The position numbers and the translations under genes were made by a program. The notes below the pieces were generated by a model. That model was not told the origin of the DNA, searched no databases, and worked only from the letters and a program-made list of their open reading frames with translations. From the NCBI GenBank assembly GCA_031763025.1, contig JASSKH010000010.1:13843427-13907426 (forward strand): a stretch of 64,000 nucleotides of DNA, written 5' to 3'. Positions 1-16,322 of this stretch are shown here, in pieces. Position 1 is the stretch's first letter. The number at the start of each line of letters is the position of its first letter. Source of the DNA: Macrocystis pyrifera. Lineage: Eukaryota; Sar; Phaeophyceae; Laminariales; Laminariaceae.

Positions 1-1129
1 GTGTGCTGGAGTCAATGTGCGGCTTGCCGTGCCGCACCTAAAAAATGTGCGGCCGGCCGGCCCCCCTTCCCACTGTAGGCGATTTTTTAGTTGTGTAATT
101 TGATTTTGACTTTTTCTTCATGTAGGACTGCGGTTTCGATTCGCCTTTTTTCTGTCGGGCACCGGTGCTGGGGTGATCCAACTTTTTCGCTCGCAATTTG
201 ACTTTTCAATGTGCGAACTCACCTGTCTGGCTTTTGATTTTCACGGTACCGCCCTTGATGCTCACGGTGCCCCCATCGAAGTAGTTGGCTCAAACTCAGC
301 AACACGCGCAGCCTCGGCCGGCGTAATGTATGACGCAGCTCTCAAAGTTGAATACTAAAGCCACTCAACTGGTCGAACTCAACCGGTCGAACCCACAGCT
401 GACGTGTACATCTGATACACGTTCATTTTTTATTTGAAGGACGACGCGCTCTCTCAATCATGAGATGTCGAAGAAATACTCCCCTACGTACAACTCTTCT
501 GTTGCATGTGTCTTTTTTTTTTTATTTCTCGTTTTGATTGTGGAAATCGAGCGTTCCCTGGGCGTAACGGGTTGCACCAAAAATTGACTTAAGCTTATAA
601 CTTGTACTCTTATTAATAGTCTACATACAGTATTGACAGTACTGTAAAATTATTTGATCTGCGCAATGTATAGTAAGATGTTTTTTTTCTTCGAGTAGGA
701 TCTGTATGGCACAGCTCGTGCGCACGCACACAAGTTCTGCCGGATGGGATCTGTACCATAGGGCTCTTGAGTTAACGTCCCATAGTACCGCACAGATAGC
801 ACGCAATGTCCCAATACTGTACTTGTACGGCAAACACAGGTTTTGCGGGGTGGGATCTATCTGTTATCACACAGCTCTTTGCACAACAGCTCGTATCGAT
901 AGACGTATGTGAGAGCTACGGTCGATGACTTACTGTGCTGTAGGTCGTGATCTGCCCGTCCCCGTGAATATGTGGCGAAAATCCTTCCTCTCTTTTTTTG
1001 CTTGTGCGAGCTGCAGTTGCTTTCTCTCTCTGTCTCTGGTGCCGTGTGCATGCATCGCTGCTTGACACACTATTTTATACCGGTATGTTGTTGCTATTGA
1101 TTTTTTTTCGTTGCGATTGGAACGTTCAG
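1..1129. other. No gene recognised; GC-rich GGCCGG block and unique-looking DNA
   Basis: I see no exon that can be joined to the gene starting at 1130. Bases 40-66 contain a GGCCGGCC-rich block, and 360-420 resembles 13600-13640 (shared 'GTCGAAC..CACAGCTGACGT'), so part of this stretch belongs to a dispersed repeat also present at 13.3-13.9 kb. The 61-codon frame at 173-358 has no recognisable motif and no credible splice context. Exon 1130-1199 begins in phase 0, so its predecessor should end in phase 0; either it lies upstream of the window or I did not recognise it. Confidence 0.5.
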
Positions 1130-8107
<6,978 letters not shown>

Positions 8108-8205
8108 GTGAGAGGGCGAGGCTCTTTTGTTTCGTAGGGTTTTGTCAGTTTGTGAATACAGAATATAGGTCCAATTAAGACCTTTTGCCCGGGATTTGAT
8201 TGCAG

Positions 8206-8328
8206 CGTTCGACGAGAGTTTACCTCAAGCCAAAACCAAACTACTGGAAACGAAGTACACCCATTCCCGTACCCAAACCAAGCGACCCCTACCCAACACC
8301 CAACCTAATCCAACCCAACCCAGCCTAA
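8206..8328 (+). CDS. Possible terminal exon of gene 1
   Basis: After 'GGGATTTGATTGCAG' a phase-0 frame of 40 codons ends with TAA at 8326-8328. It would add a basic, Pro-rich tail (begins RSTRVYLKPKPNYWK). The tail's last half overlaps the CCCAACC repeat, so the frame may be fortuitous. Only acceptor quality and phase support it. Confidence 0.28.
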   Translation, partial: RSTRVYLKPKPNYWKRSTPIPVPKPSDPYPTPNLIQPNPA

Positions 8329-8440
8329 CCCCCAGCCTAACCCTCAACCTAACCCCCAACGCAACCCAACCCACCCCAACCCAGCCTAACCCAACCCAAC
8401 CCAGCCCAGCTCAGCCTAACCCAACCCAACCCAAGTTAAT
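8280..8440. repeat. Degenerate CCTAACCCAACCC minisatellite
   Basis: Irregular units of CCTAACCC and CAACCCAACC. It resembles telomere-type DNA only loosely and has no constant hexamer or heptamer. Confidence 0.8.
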
Positions 8441-8869
8441 CCATGTCCAGCTTTGTGTCATGCGACCCTGGGATTGGTTCGATGGCTGGGCACGTGCTTT
8501 CATCTGTGGCAACACATGGGACAGATTACCGATCCCCTCTTCAGTGCAGACGCGCTCCTGGTTGGTACGATCTACCGTAAAAGCTCATGTTGCCGAGTGG
8601 AACCCGAACCAGTCTACAGTATGTCAACCCTCTGGCTCTAGTGTAACGTTTCCCTCTCGCACTCTCCTGCTTTCCCTCTTGCGCACGCTGCTTTCCCTCT
8701 GGCCTCACCCTGCGGTGTATGTATGTATATATATATTGTACATATGTACTAAAGGCGCTTGCGGCCGAGGGGGGAGACACCGGGAAAGCCGGCGGGTTTT
8801 TCAAGGGCATGGGAGGCCGACCAGGAGGTGTCCAGGCCCAGGAATTGTAGGCCACAAAGTACGACATTT

Positions 8870-9440
8870 TTTGCAGGGGGGGGGGGGGGGGGTGGTGTGG
8901 TGGCATTGCTGTTCACGGGGCGGTGTGTGTGATGGCATTGTTATGCAGGGGGTAGTGTGAAAGAATTGTTATGGAGCAGGCGATGTGACGGCATCACTAC
9001 GCAGGGGTGGGAGGGGGGGGGGGGGGGTTGGCGACGGCCAGGGAGGAGCTTTGGAAACCCCTGGAAGCGGCAACCATCAAGGGGGGGGTGGTGATGGCGG
9101 GAATGGCAAACCACGTTCGTACGGCATGGGTATGCAGGGGGTGGTGTAGCACCGGCCAGGAGACGTGGAAACCCCTGAAGCGGGACAGTCAGGGGGGCAT
9201 TGGTAGCGGGAATGACATGCGAGGGCGCCGACGTGTCGCTGACGGCGGGGAAACCCCTGAGGCGGGAACAATCAGGGGGTCGGGGATGGCGAGGATGAAG
9301 AGTGAGTGAGCCGACATATCGCTGATGGTGGGATGAGCGTCGCGCAGGGAGGGAGGGAGGGAGGGAGGGGGGGGGTGGGTATGGGGGCGGGCAGGGAGGG
9401 GCTGGAGGGGGGGGGGGGGGGGGGGTTGTATGTCCGCACC
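8870..9440. repeat. G-rich satellite with recurring GGAAACCCCTG units
   Basis: 'GGAAACCCCTG' recurs at 9053, 9168 and 9250 with related flanks (GCGGCAACCATCA, GCGGGACAGTCA, GCGGGAACAATCA). Unit spacing is uneven (about 115 and 82 bases). G runs of 10-20 lie at 8877-8892, 9012-9027 and 9409-9424. Long frames on either strand here are Pro- or Gly-rich artefacts. Confidence 0.75.
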
Positions 9441-10380
9441 CGTAAAATTTTTGTGTACCACCATTTACCCATAGGTGTTGTCCGTTTTTGCTAGTTGCAC
9501 TTCCGTAGGAGAGTCGACCTGGGAGATATCGTGTCGTTCGTGTCGTCGTCAGATATGAAAACGCCTGCCTGTATTTCTTTCTTTTTTCCACCTGTATCTC
9601 GGGTGCTGCTCCAGAAGTGACGTTTTTTTTCGTAATCAGAGTATTGAGAGCGGCGGATCCTGCTTTCTGTTTTGCTTGGCTTTGTTTCTGTAGCAGTCCT
9701 TGCTTGGGAGAACATGACGGGGGGGGGGGGGGGGGACGCTGCGGGTTTTGTTGTCTTCGCGTTGGCTCTCAGAGCGCGATGACAACAAGAGCGAGAAACG
9801 TATACCGGTAAACGTACAAGTACATGATACGACAGCAGTTCTTGACGTCATTGCCACGAAATCAGGCGACATTTTTTTTTTTTTTTTCCTTTTTCAAAAT
9901 ATGAAGAGGGATCCTTGCGTTTGGTAGCAGTCCTGGGGTAGAGGGGGGGGATGCAGGGGGGGGGGGGGGGGGGCGGGGGGCGGGGGCGGGGGGTGGGGTA
10001 CAAGCAGTGGGTTTCCTTTTGTTGCCTTTGCGTTGGTTTCAGGGAGCGATAGTGAAATCGGGCTATATATTATGATACCTGGTCCCCGTAGTAGTTATGG
10101 ACGTCGTGGCGGTGAAATCTGGTTTATTTGACGGTGTGGACACGCCAGCAGCACACGGTTCGGCGGGGGGTGGGGGCGGCAGCAGTTCCGTCGTTTTTGT
10201 GCTGCTGTCCACAGCCGCAGAGCGAGACATAAATGGCTGGGTTATAAAAAAAATAAATACCGGCACTGGTACACACCGGTAAATGATACATATATATATA
10301 TATATATCTACCATGGTACGAGCTTTCACGAGCTGGTTCCAGTATCAAGCATAACATTCCGCCTTCCAGGTCTTGTCCCA
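9441..10380. other. No gene seen; G tracts and AT dinucleotides
   Basis: A partly duplicated motif ('TAGCAGTCCT') occurs at about 9692 and 9927, each followed within 30-50 bases by a long G run and then related sequence ('GGGTTTTGTTGTCTTCGCG' against 'TTTCCTTTTGTTGCCTTTGC'). This indicates an old 230-base tandem duplication. An (AT)n tract lies at 10291-10308. Confidence 0.55.
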
Positions 10381-10465
10381 TTTTAGGACTGCAGTCCCGT
10401 TTGGTGGACAAAACCAGTCAAATTCTAAGTAGTTTGTCCTCCAAAACGGGACTGCTGTATTAAAA
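10381..10465. mobile_element. MITE family B, copy 1
   Basis: An 85-base hairpin with ends 'TTTTAGGACTGCAGTCCCG' and 'CGGGACTGCTGTATTAAAAG', plus inner arms GGACAAA and TTTGTCC. No coding capacity. Confidence 0.88.
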
Positions 10466-11218
10466 GAGTTGAAACAACGAATACGCTGAACCACAAGCAG
10501 TCGACACTCTTCGAGCATAAACGCGTGCTGCTCGCATCAACGAGGGGAAGGCATCAGTGAAGCCTGCCTGCTTCGGCGGGTGCGAGCCGTAGATCGCGAG
10601 ATCTATATACGGGAATCGGTCGTAGTACTTGGGGAGGCGTTGTGTCCCATAATAGGGATTCGATCTGTCTTTATAGTCAAATCTACATCATTAGTGTTTG
10701 GGCCATAAACCGGTCAATACGTCGAGTCGTTCGACACCTTATGAACGTGTTGACATGCTGACATGGTCGCATCAAGAAGAGGAAGACGTCCGTGACACTT
10801 GAGCTTGTTTTGCAAGCCGTGGGGGGCGGATGTGTCGCGAGACGGTACTTTTTCCCCTTTTGATAGAGACGGGCGTCTTGGCAAATGCCTGGACGGATGT
10901 GCCTTGACGGCAAAAGCCGGGGACACGGAGTAAAAGTACTCGTTTTTTGGGAAACGCCTGCCCATATATCGAAAACCTGCAGTCACGAGCACCTTCTTTT
11001 TTTTTCTTCCCCAACTCTCAAAAATCACAGTAGAAATAACTAATATCCGAATGATAAATGTTTTCACCTGTCGCTGGAACTATTAATAGCTTGTACGTAG
11101 GAGAAGGAATAGTTTTTTTTTTTTTTTTTCTAATTGTGTGTTTCTTGCTGTTTGCCGTTGCGGTCCGTCCCCCCCTTCTCCTTGAGTATGTTTAACATTT
11201 AACATCGTGTGTTCACCC
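10466..11218. other. No gene recognised
   Basis: Unique-looking sequence with many dyads and short T tracts. Minus-strand frames here (up to 117 codons) show no motif I recognise. Confidence 0.45.
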
Positions 11219-11300
11219 CTTAAGGACCGCAGTCCCGTGTTGTGGACAAACCAGTCAAATTTCCAGTACTTTGTCTCCAAAACGGGACTGCAGTCCTAAA
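11219..11300. mobile_element. MITE family B, copy 2
   Basis: Ends are 'TTAAGGACCGCAGTCCCG' and 'CGGGACTGCAGTCCTAAA', with the same inner arms as copy 1. Confidence 0.88.
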
Positions 11301-11353
11301 TAGGTTGGGGCTGCCGGTCGCCCAGGTGGGCTAGTATTACCCTCGAATGCTGC

Positions 11354-11465
11354 TATTACGGGGGACCATAGTAAATACCGGACCTAACATTGTTGGTAAA
11401 ATAAGGATATATTGGTTTTTGTGTGTACCATAGGTCCCATTTACTGTGTATGGTCCCCCGTGATA
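11354..11465 (+). mobile_element. MITE family A inserted in the SINE anticodon region
   Basis: The left junction is 'GCTGC|TA|TTACGGGGG' and the right junction 'CCCCCGTGA|TA|AGAG'. The empty site in the other SINE reads 'GGCTGC|TA|AGGG'. This defines a TA target duplication and an element beginning TTACGGGGG. Confidence 0.93.
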
Positions 11466-11556
11466 AGAGTTGATGCTGGAGATCGAATCCCACGCCGGGT
11501 CGGACTTTTGGGTATTATATTTGCCAAAATGAATAAAAAACGGAATCAACCGCTGG

Positions 11557-11612
11557 CAGCGCCTATTCCACAAGTGGTGCACTTGGGGTCTCTCAAACGG
11601 ATCCAGAAAAAG

Positions 11613-11643
<31 letters not shown>

Positions 11644-12003
11644 TCGCATGAGGGTCAAAAGCCCGTTCCAGAGTACTAAATCCGGAATCTGGAATCTGGA
11701 ATCTCGATTTTTAAATAACATAAACAAACGTGACTTCCCCCCCGCGAAACCCCTCGTGGAAGCGTTTGACTTCGGATGAATGTGGAACATATCGACGACC
11801 TGAAAATTCAATTCAAGCTTTTCATAATCTCTCCCCCCTACAACGGGGGGGGCAAGATTCCAGATTCCAGATTCCGGAAAGCTACGTACGGACAATTTTC
11901 TTTCGAAACGGCTACGCCCGTGCCGCACGCATCAGGTCGAAGGCCACACTTGTGGGACAAGCACGCCAACCCTGTTCCTTGGCTGTGCAATAATAGATAT
12001 AGT
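11557..12003. mobile_element. Unidentified insert within the SINE
   Basis: About 445 bases absent from the SINE copy at 39.3-39.7 kb. It contains a (TGTC)n run at 11612-11645 and a mirrored pair: 'CGGAATCTGGAATCTGGAAT' near 11691 and its complement near 11856. No clean target duplication is seen, so it may be an insertion with deletion. Confidence 0.6.
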
Positions 12004-12170
12004 AGCGTGGATATAGGCGCAATTCGATGAGAGTCGACGAGGAAAGTTACTGCAGGGTTGAAGTCTTCTCTCTGGCGATAAAAATGCAAGGCAACAACTG
12101 TAGAGGTGGGGAGGAGGGGAAAAAAAAAGCCTGCTTTGTGACCCCGGCTCTGAGGTACTACTGAAAATAT

Positions 12171-12282
12171 TATTACGGGAGACCATAGTAAATAGGACCT
12201 ACGGTATACACAAAACACCTATAAACTTGCCCATTTTTGCTAACAATATTTGGTCCTGTTTACTATGGTCCCCCGTATTATT
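12171..12282 (-). mobile_element. MITE family A in the SINE body, first copy
   Basis: Inverted orientation with ends TATTACGGGAGACCATAG and CTATGGTCCCCCGTATTA. It sits at the same site of the SINE body as 39580-39672 but in the opposite orientation. Confidence 0.9.
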
Positions 12283-12330
12283 AGGAAGGAGAGACAACAA
12301 GGGCGAAGATAGTAAAAAATGGGATTGCAA

Positions 12331-14221
12331 CGAAAAAGAGAGAGAGAAAAAAAGGCCGTACAGAAAGAGGTCTTGACCTTGCTTTGACCAACCCAGAAAG
12401 ACCGGGACTCAAATGCCTGCACTGAATGTACTGCGGAGGCATGCTGTAGCAATCAGAGCCGAGTCTTGTAACGTGTGAACATGAGTGGAATGCGTACGTG
12501 TTTCGTGGGTCCATCGTGCGTCCCGAACACGATGCCCCCCCCCGCGTAAAAAAAACCGAGTAACACGCAAGACAACACACTCCCCGGGACTTTCAGGCCC
12601 GGTTTCCCCCAAACCATGGGGGGCACACACAACGAAAATGGTGGCTTTGGAAAGATTTCGTCGAGAAGGTTGCGTGCATAGATAGACGCATCGCTCGTCG
12701 TATTCAGTACGCCCTTCCCGTTGCCGAGAGAAACCCAGCTTTGAAAATCGTCCGAGGGGTGGTGGTCGTGTTTTATCATGCGTGTTCATATGGTACCTGG
12801 TAGCAGTGCGTTAATCCTCTTGGGGACTTATACTGCGGAGAGAAGAAAAATGTCCGTAAAAAAATGTGACGATTTTACAGCGCCGACCTCAATGGTTGGC
12901 GTCCGAGTTACGGTGGTTAGTGCAAGGAGTCGTACGGCACGGGCGCGACATGCTCCTCGTACCCGTACCGCTCGGCGCCCCGCGCTGATCCTAGACCGCT
13001 GACAACACCGAGGTTACCAACCATTGTCTTGGTCGTTATCTCGAGGTCCCTGGTAGGTTAAGGCCGTAAACTTATCTTGAGATTTCTGGTAAAGGGTATA
13101 TATATATGATGACACGTCCCGAAAGACCGGTATACTACAGCAGTAATTCCTACTCGTACGTAAGAGTTTACTCTTAGGTTTTCCGTCACGACCAAATCCA
13201 AACCCAATCAGTACGTACGAAGCGGACGTCTTGTGGCTCTACTTTTTTGAGGCGGAGATTTAGCGGTTAGCAACCCGACGAGCAGTCTCTATGGACATAT
13301 ATACAGGGCATGTCATGGGCCGACGCCGATGGGTTTGGCCATCAATTATTCACGTGATGGGCTGCGGCCCGGCCCGGCCCATGATTTTTTTTCAGAGGAT
13401 GTGCCGCGACCCGGTCCGGCCCATCACATAGGCAGCGAGACCCACGAGACTCGGGCAATACACGAGCCGGCCCACCCAAAAACATGGGCCAGGCCGTGTA
13501 TTTGACGGGCCGGACCACGGGCCATCCCATGTATTGTCCCGAAATAAAAGGTCACGCAGATGCGCTTCCGTGTTTTGGGTTTTCATCATGTTTTTCGTTT
13601 TTAATTTAATCAGTCGAACTCACAGCTGACGTATTTCACAATTTATAAAATTTAAATTGGGTTCCGTGGTCCAGCTGCTTCTGTCCCACGAATAGCTTAC
13701 CCACGAGGCACACGTGTCCTCAACCTACACATTCTTGCCCCACCAACAGCCGTTGCCCGGGCCGGCCCAAAAAAACACGTGGACCGCTTCATTGGCAGGG
13801 TGGACGTCGTATTAGTAGTAGCCGACACCACATGCTACGGGCTGCGGCCCGGGCCGGCCCGTCAAAACACGCCGGCCGCTCACCCACGACAAGCCCTACT
13901 TACAAACACATACATTTGTCGATTATATACACTTACGTTTGTCTTTTTGCGGGGCACATTAATTACGACGTTGTTCGCAGCTCAGCGAGCTTACGACAAA
14001 TAATCATGGCGTCTTCGTCGACCTCTACAAGAAGACTCGTGCTTTTTGTTTTTCCAGTTTTGTTTTGTTTCGTTTTGTTTTGTTTTTTTTTCACTTTTTT
14101 GTCCTCTCTGGGATCGCTCCCACAGTAACTTCCAAGACAAAGTTCCCACACTAACTTCAAGATAAATCTATATTACAGCATGTTTGCATTGCAGGGCGCA
14201 GGGTCGTCGTCCGAGGTTTAG
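12331..14221. other. No gene recognised; GGCCCGG-rich dispersed repeat at 13.3-13.9 kb
   Basis: Blocks 13340-13540 and 13750-13880 carry repeated GGGCTGCGGCCCGG and GGGCCGGCCC motifs with 'CACGTGATGGG' or 'CAACACGTGG'-like neighbours, in both orientations. They resemble the GGCCGG block at the very start of the window. The rest is unique-looking, and no frame here has a recognisable domain. Confidence 0.5.
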
Positions 14222-14701
14222 TGTGAAGAGATGGCCGAGGTATGGGTAAGGGTGAAGGACGCAGGTGTATCTGGCAGCTGGGAAGCAGTGCTTCGCTTCT
14301 TCTGATTTAGATCTTCTTCATTGATGGCGAGAGCTAAGGAGGTGCTCTGGTAGAGAAGTGACGGGTAGGGGGGGGACCCAGATATATTCGTCCCACCCCA
14401 CGCCACAAGCTCTCCTAAATTCCTCTTCTCTGATGTACTATAAAATTTTCCTATGGCTACCGATCGTTTTTCTGCTAATATAAGAAATTCTCATTTTGTG
14501 ATCCTATCTCCGTTGAGGAACATTACTCTCGTCTAACGGGTTATCCGCCATAGAGAAACATTCCTAAAAGAACGTTACTCTCGACTAACGGAATATCCGC
14601 CGGGTTAATCCATTCTTTGAATTATTCCCGTAATCCTGAGACCACAAAACTGCAGACTATATTATCTATCTATAGCCCATGAGTACTTCACCCATATCAC
14701 A
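14222..14701 (-). mobile_element. LTR of family F (minus strand), copy 1
   Basis: A 480-base block starting TGTGAAG and ending ATATCACA on the plus strand. It matches 57204-57692 along its length (shared 'GATTTAGATCTTCTT', 'GGAGGTGCTCTGG', 'CCACCCCACGCCACAAGCT', 'AACATTACTCTCG'). Read on the minus strand it starts TGTGATATG and ends CTTCACA (TG...CA). The sequence just outside at 14702-14720 gives AGGGTGGGCTAA, a polypurine-like tract abutting the LTR, so this is a 3' LTR with internal sequence to its right. No partner 5' LTR was found. Confidence 0.8.
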
Positions 14702-15250
14702 TTAGCCCACCCTGAATAGTCGTATACGAAGACTAAGGGGATAACACGTACACCGGGTGTGGCGCCGCTCAACCTTACCATGAGGCGAGGGAGCAAAATA
14801 AGAGATGGTGTTGTTGTTCTTGATGTTATTTTTGTCGTTGATGAGTTGAGTTGTGAGGTCAAGGGGGCTCTCATCCCTCTTTCCCGTGACGCTAGAAACC
14901 CATCCGAATATATTTTTATGCAACCCATTCGGGAAAGCAACAAACCCACCGTATATGCCCCTTGGACAATTTGCAGATACATAAATCACACCAATCAGCC
15001 AATCAGAATACACCAGACATTTGCGCGATTGTGAGCAACTGCTATGTTCTTACACAGACCACAAGACGGTCGAAGGGTTATGACAAAGCTCATCCCAAAC
15101 GACCAGGAAAAGGTGGTCGAAGATGCGGCCATTCGGAACAAAAGAAATGAGGCTATAGATTCCCCCACACCTCGTAATAAGACCCAAACACCTCGAAAGG
15201 GAGGTGTTCACTGAGAACAGATACTAAAAGGGGGACCAAAGGAGAGGAAG
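14702..15250 (-). mobile_element. Internal fragment of the family F LTR element, with a nested insert
   Basis: 14702-14728 and 15054-15250 match 57693-57870 ('AGCCCACCCTGAATAGTCG', 'CCAGGAAAAGGTGGTCGAAG', 'AAAGAAATGAGGCTATAGAT'). About 325 bases at 14729-15053 are absent from the other copy and from the 61.1-kb fragment, so they are an insertion. No pol-like frame is seen. Confidence 0.72.
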
Positions 15251-15801
15251 ATAGGGCCCCTCATCCTTCCTTGTGTGTTCGAACACTGCTCTTTGTCGCT
15301 GCTCCAGGCAGAACCAGTATGTATGCACACCTCTTACGACTCTGACCGAACTAGCCGGGGGAGCACGAGTGAGTGCATGAAAATGTGTGTGTGGTAAGTG
15401 TGTGATCCCTGATTGACGCCTTGCCTGCGTTCTGTGTTCCCCTTTTTCAACATGATATACCGACGGGATTTCGAGTCAATCAACCACATCCCGAAGGAAG
15501 GGGAATCTTGAATAGCCTGTACAATGTGCGCATGTAGTACTGTAGCTCCACGGAGAGCAGCAAGGAAACCCAAGCTGCCAGTCCGACGCTATGTCGGATG
15601 GGTCCAAGCTTCTTCTTCATTGTGCGTCCTGCCCACTCGCGGATTCTCCGCCGTTCGACCTGTACGTATACCCTCGGCGTGAACGACCACTCACACAGCT
15701 TCGATCACCGCGGCCACACGTGTAATTTCACGGGCAGTGCGAGCGCTCCTTGTTGCCTGCCCTCGTTCCTCGACCTCAGGCGCCAAAACAAAACAAACCT
15801 T
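15251..15801. other. No gene recognised
   Basis: Unique-looking sequence with only short frames and no motif I recognise. Confidence 0.45.
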
Positions 15802-15904
15802 TATTGCGGGGGGCCACAGTAAATATTACCACATTGTCAGGGAAAATAGGTATATATAGGTTTTGTGTGTACCGTAGGTCCTATTTACTATGGTCCCCCG
15901 TAGT
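15802..15904 (+). mobile_element. MITE family A
   Basis: Left end 'TATTGCGGGGGGCCACAG', right end 'CTATGGTCCCCCGTAGTA'. The core has a shortened 'ACATTGTCAGGG'. Confidence 0.88.
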
Positions 15905-16196
15905 AGTAAACCGTTTCACCTCCTCTGTCGCCGGCACGAATCGCACTACTAACCAAAGTCGGGGAAGACAGCAGTGACAGGACGTGATATTCGCGCGTCT
16001 ACAATAAATACTTCATATATGTATAACTTACCCTTTACGCGCGGCAAAAACAACGTGCAAGCCAGCGAACCAGTCCCCCCCTCCTGCTTAGACTACTGCA
16101 CCAGCAGTAAAAGAAGTGAAGTCTAAACAGCGTAACAGAAGGCGAGAGGTTTTGCCTCCTCCGCGGCTACGATGTACAGTAGAACGGCTGTAGCGT

Positions 16197-16322
16197 CTAA
16201 CAGTCCGGGCCCTGCTTGTCCTGATTCCCGTCGAAGTCCTGGTGCGTGTCCGAGTACCGACCCATGAGGTACTGTCCGCTTGTCACCGGCGGGTACTTGG
16301 CCGGGTTTCCTTCGGAGCAGAA
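16197..16322 (-). CDS. Dioxygenase gene, exon 8 (terminal)
   Basis: The acceptor is 'TGTTTGCCGCAG'. There are 41 codons and a TAG stop at 16197-16199. It encodes '[20 protein letters not shown]' and an acidic tail. The '[11 protein letters not shown]' block is the conserved C-terminal feature of this family. A few residues usually found between exons 7 and 8 (a Val-x-Cys-Leu-Pro-like stretch) are missing, so a microexon may have been overlooked. Confidence 0.9.
   Translation of the reverse strand, partial: FCSEGNPAKYPPVTSGQYLMGRYSDTHQDFDGNQDKQGPDC

Larger units (their letters stand above)
11313..12330 (+). mobile_element. SINE with tRNA-Ser(GCT)-like head, interrupted by two MITEs and a further insert
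   Basis: Head parts are 11313-11353 ('GGTCGCCCAGGTGGGC') and 11466-11505 ('GTTGATGCTGGAGATCGAA' plus TCCCACG). They align with the uninterrupted head at 39259-39338. The body resumes with 'AAAAAACGGAATCAAC' and, after an insert of about 445 bases (11557-12003), with 'TAGGCGCAATTCGATGAG', 'GTCTTCTCTCTGGCGATAAA' and 'GCCTGCTTTGTGACCC'. MITE 11354-11465 splits the head and MITE 12171-12282 splits the body. The tail is 12283-12330. Confidence 0.82.

Noticed and set aside
173-358. 61-codon plus frame near the window start
   Set aside because: No motif, no splice link to exon 1130-1199 and no composition bias compared with surrounding DNA.
8280-8440. Interstitial telomere
   Set aside because: Units vary between CCTAACCC, CAACCC and CAGCC; no constant 6- or 7-base telomeric repeat is kept.
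9007-9591. Gly-rich plus and Pro-rich minus frames of up to 216 codons
   Set aside because: They follow from G tracts and the GGAAACCCCTG satellite.
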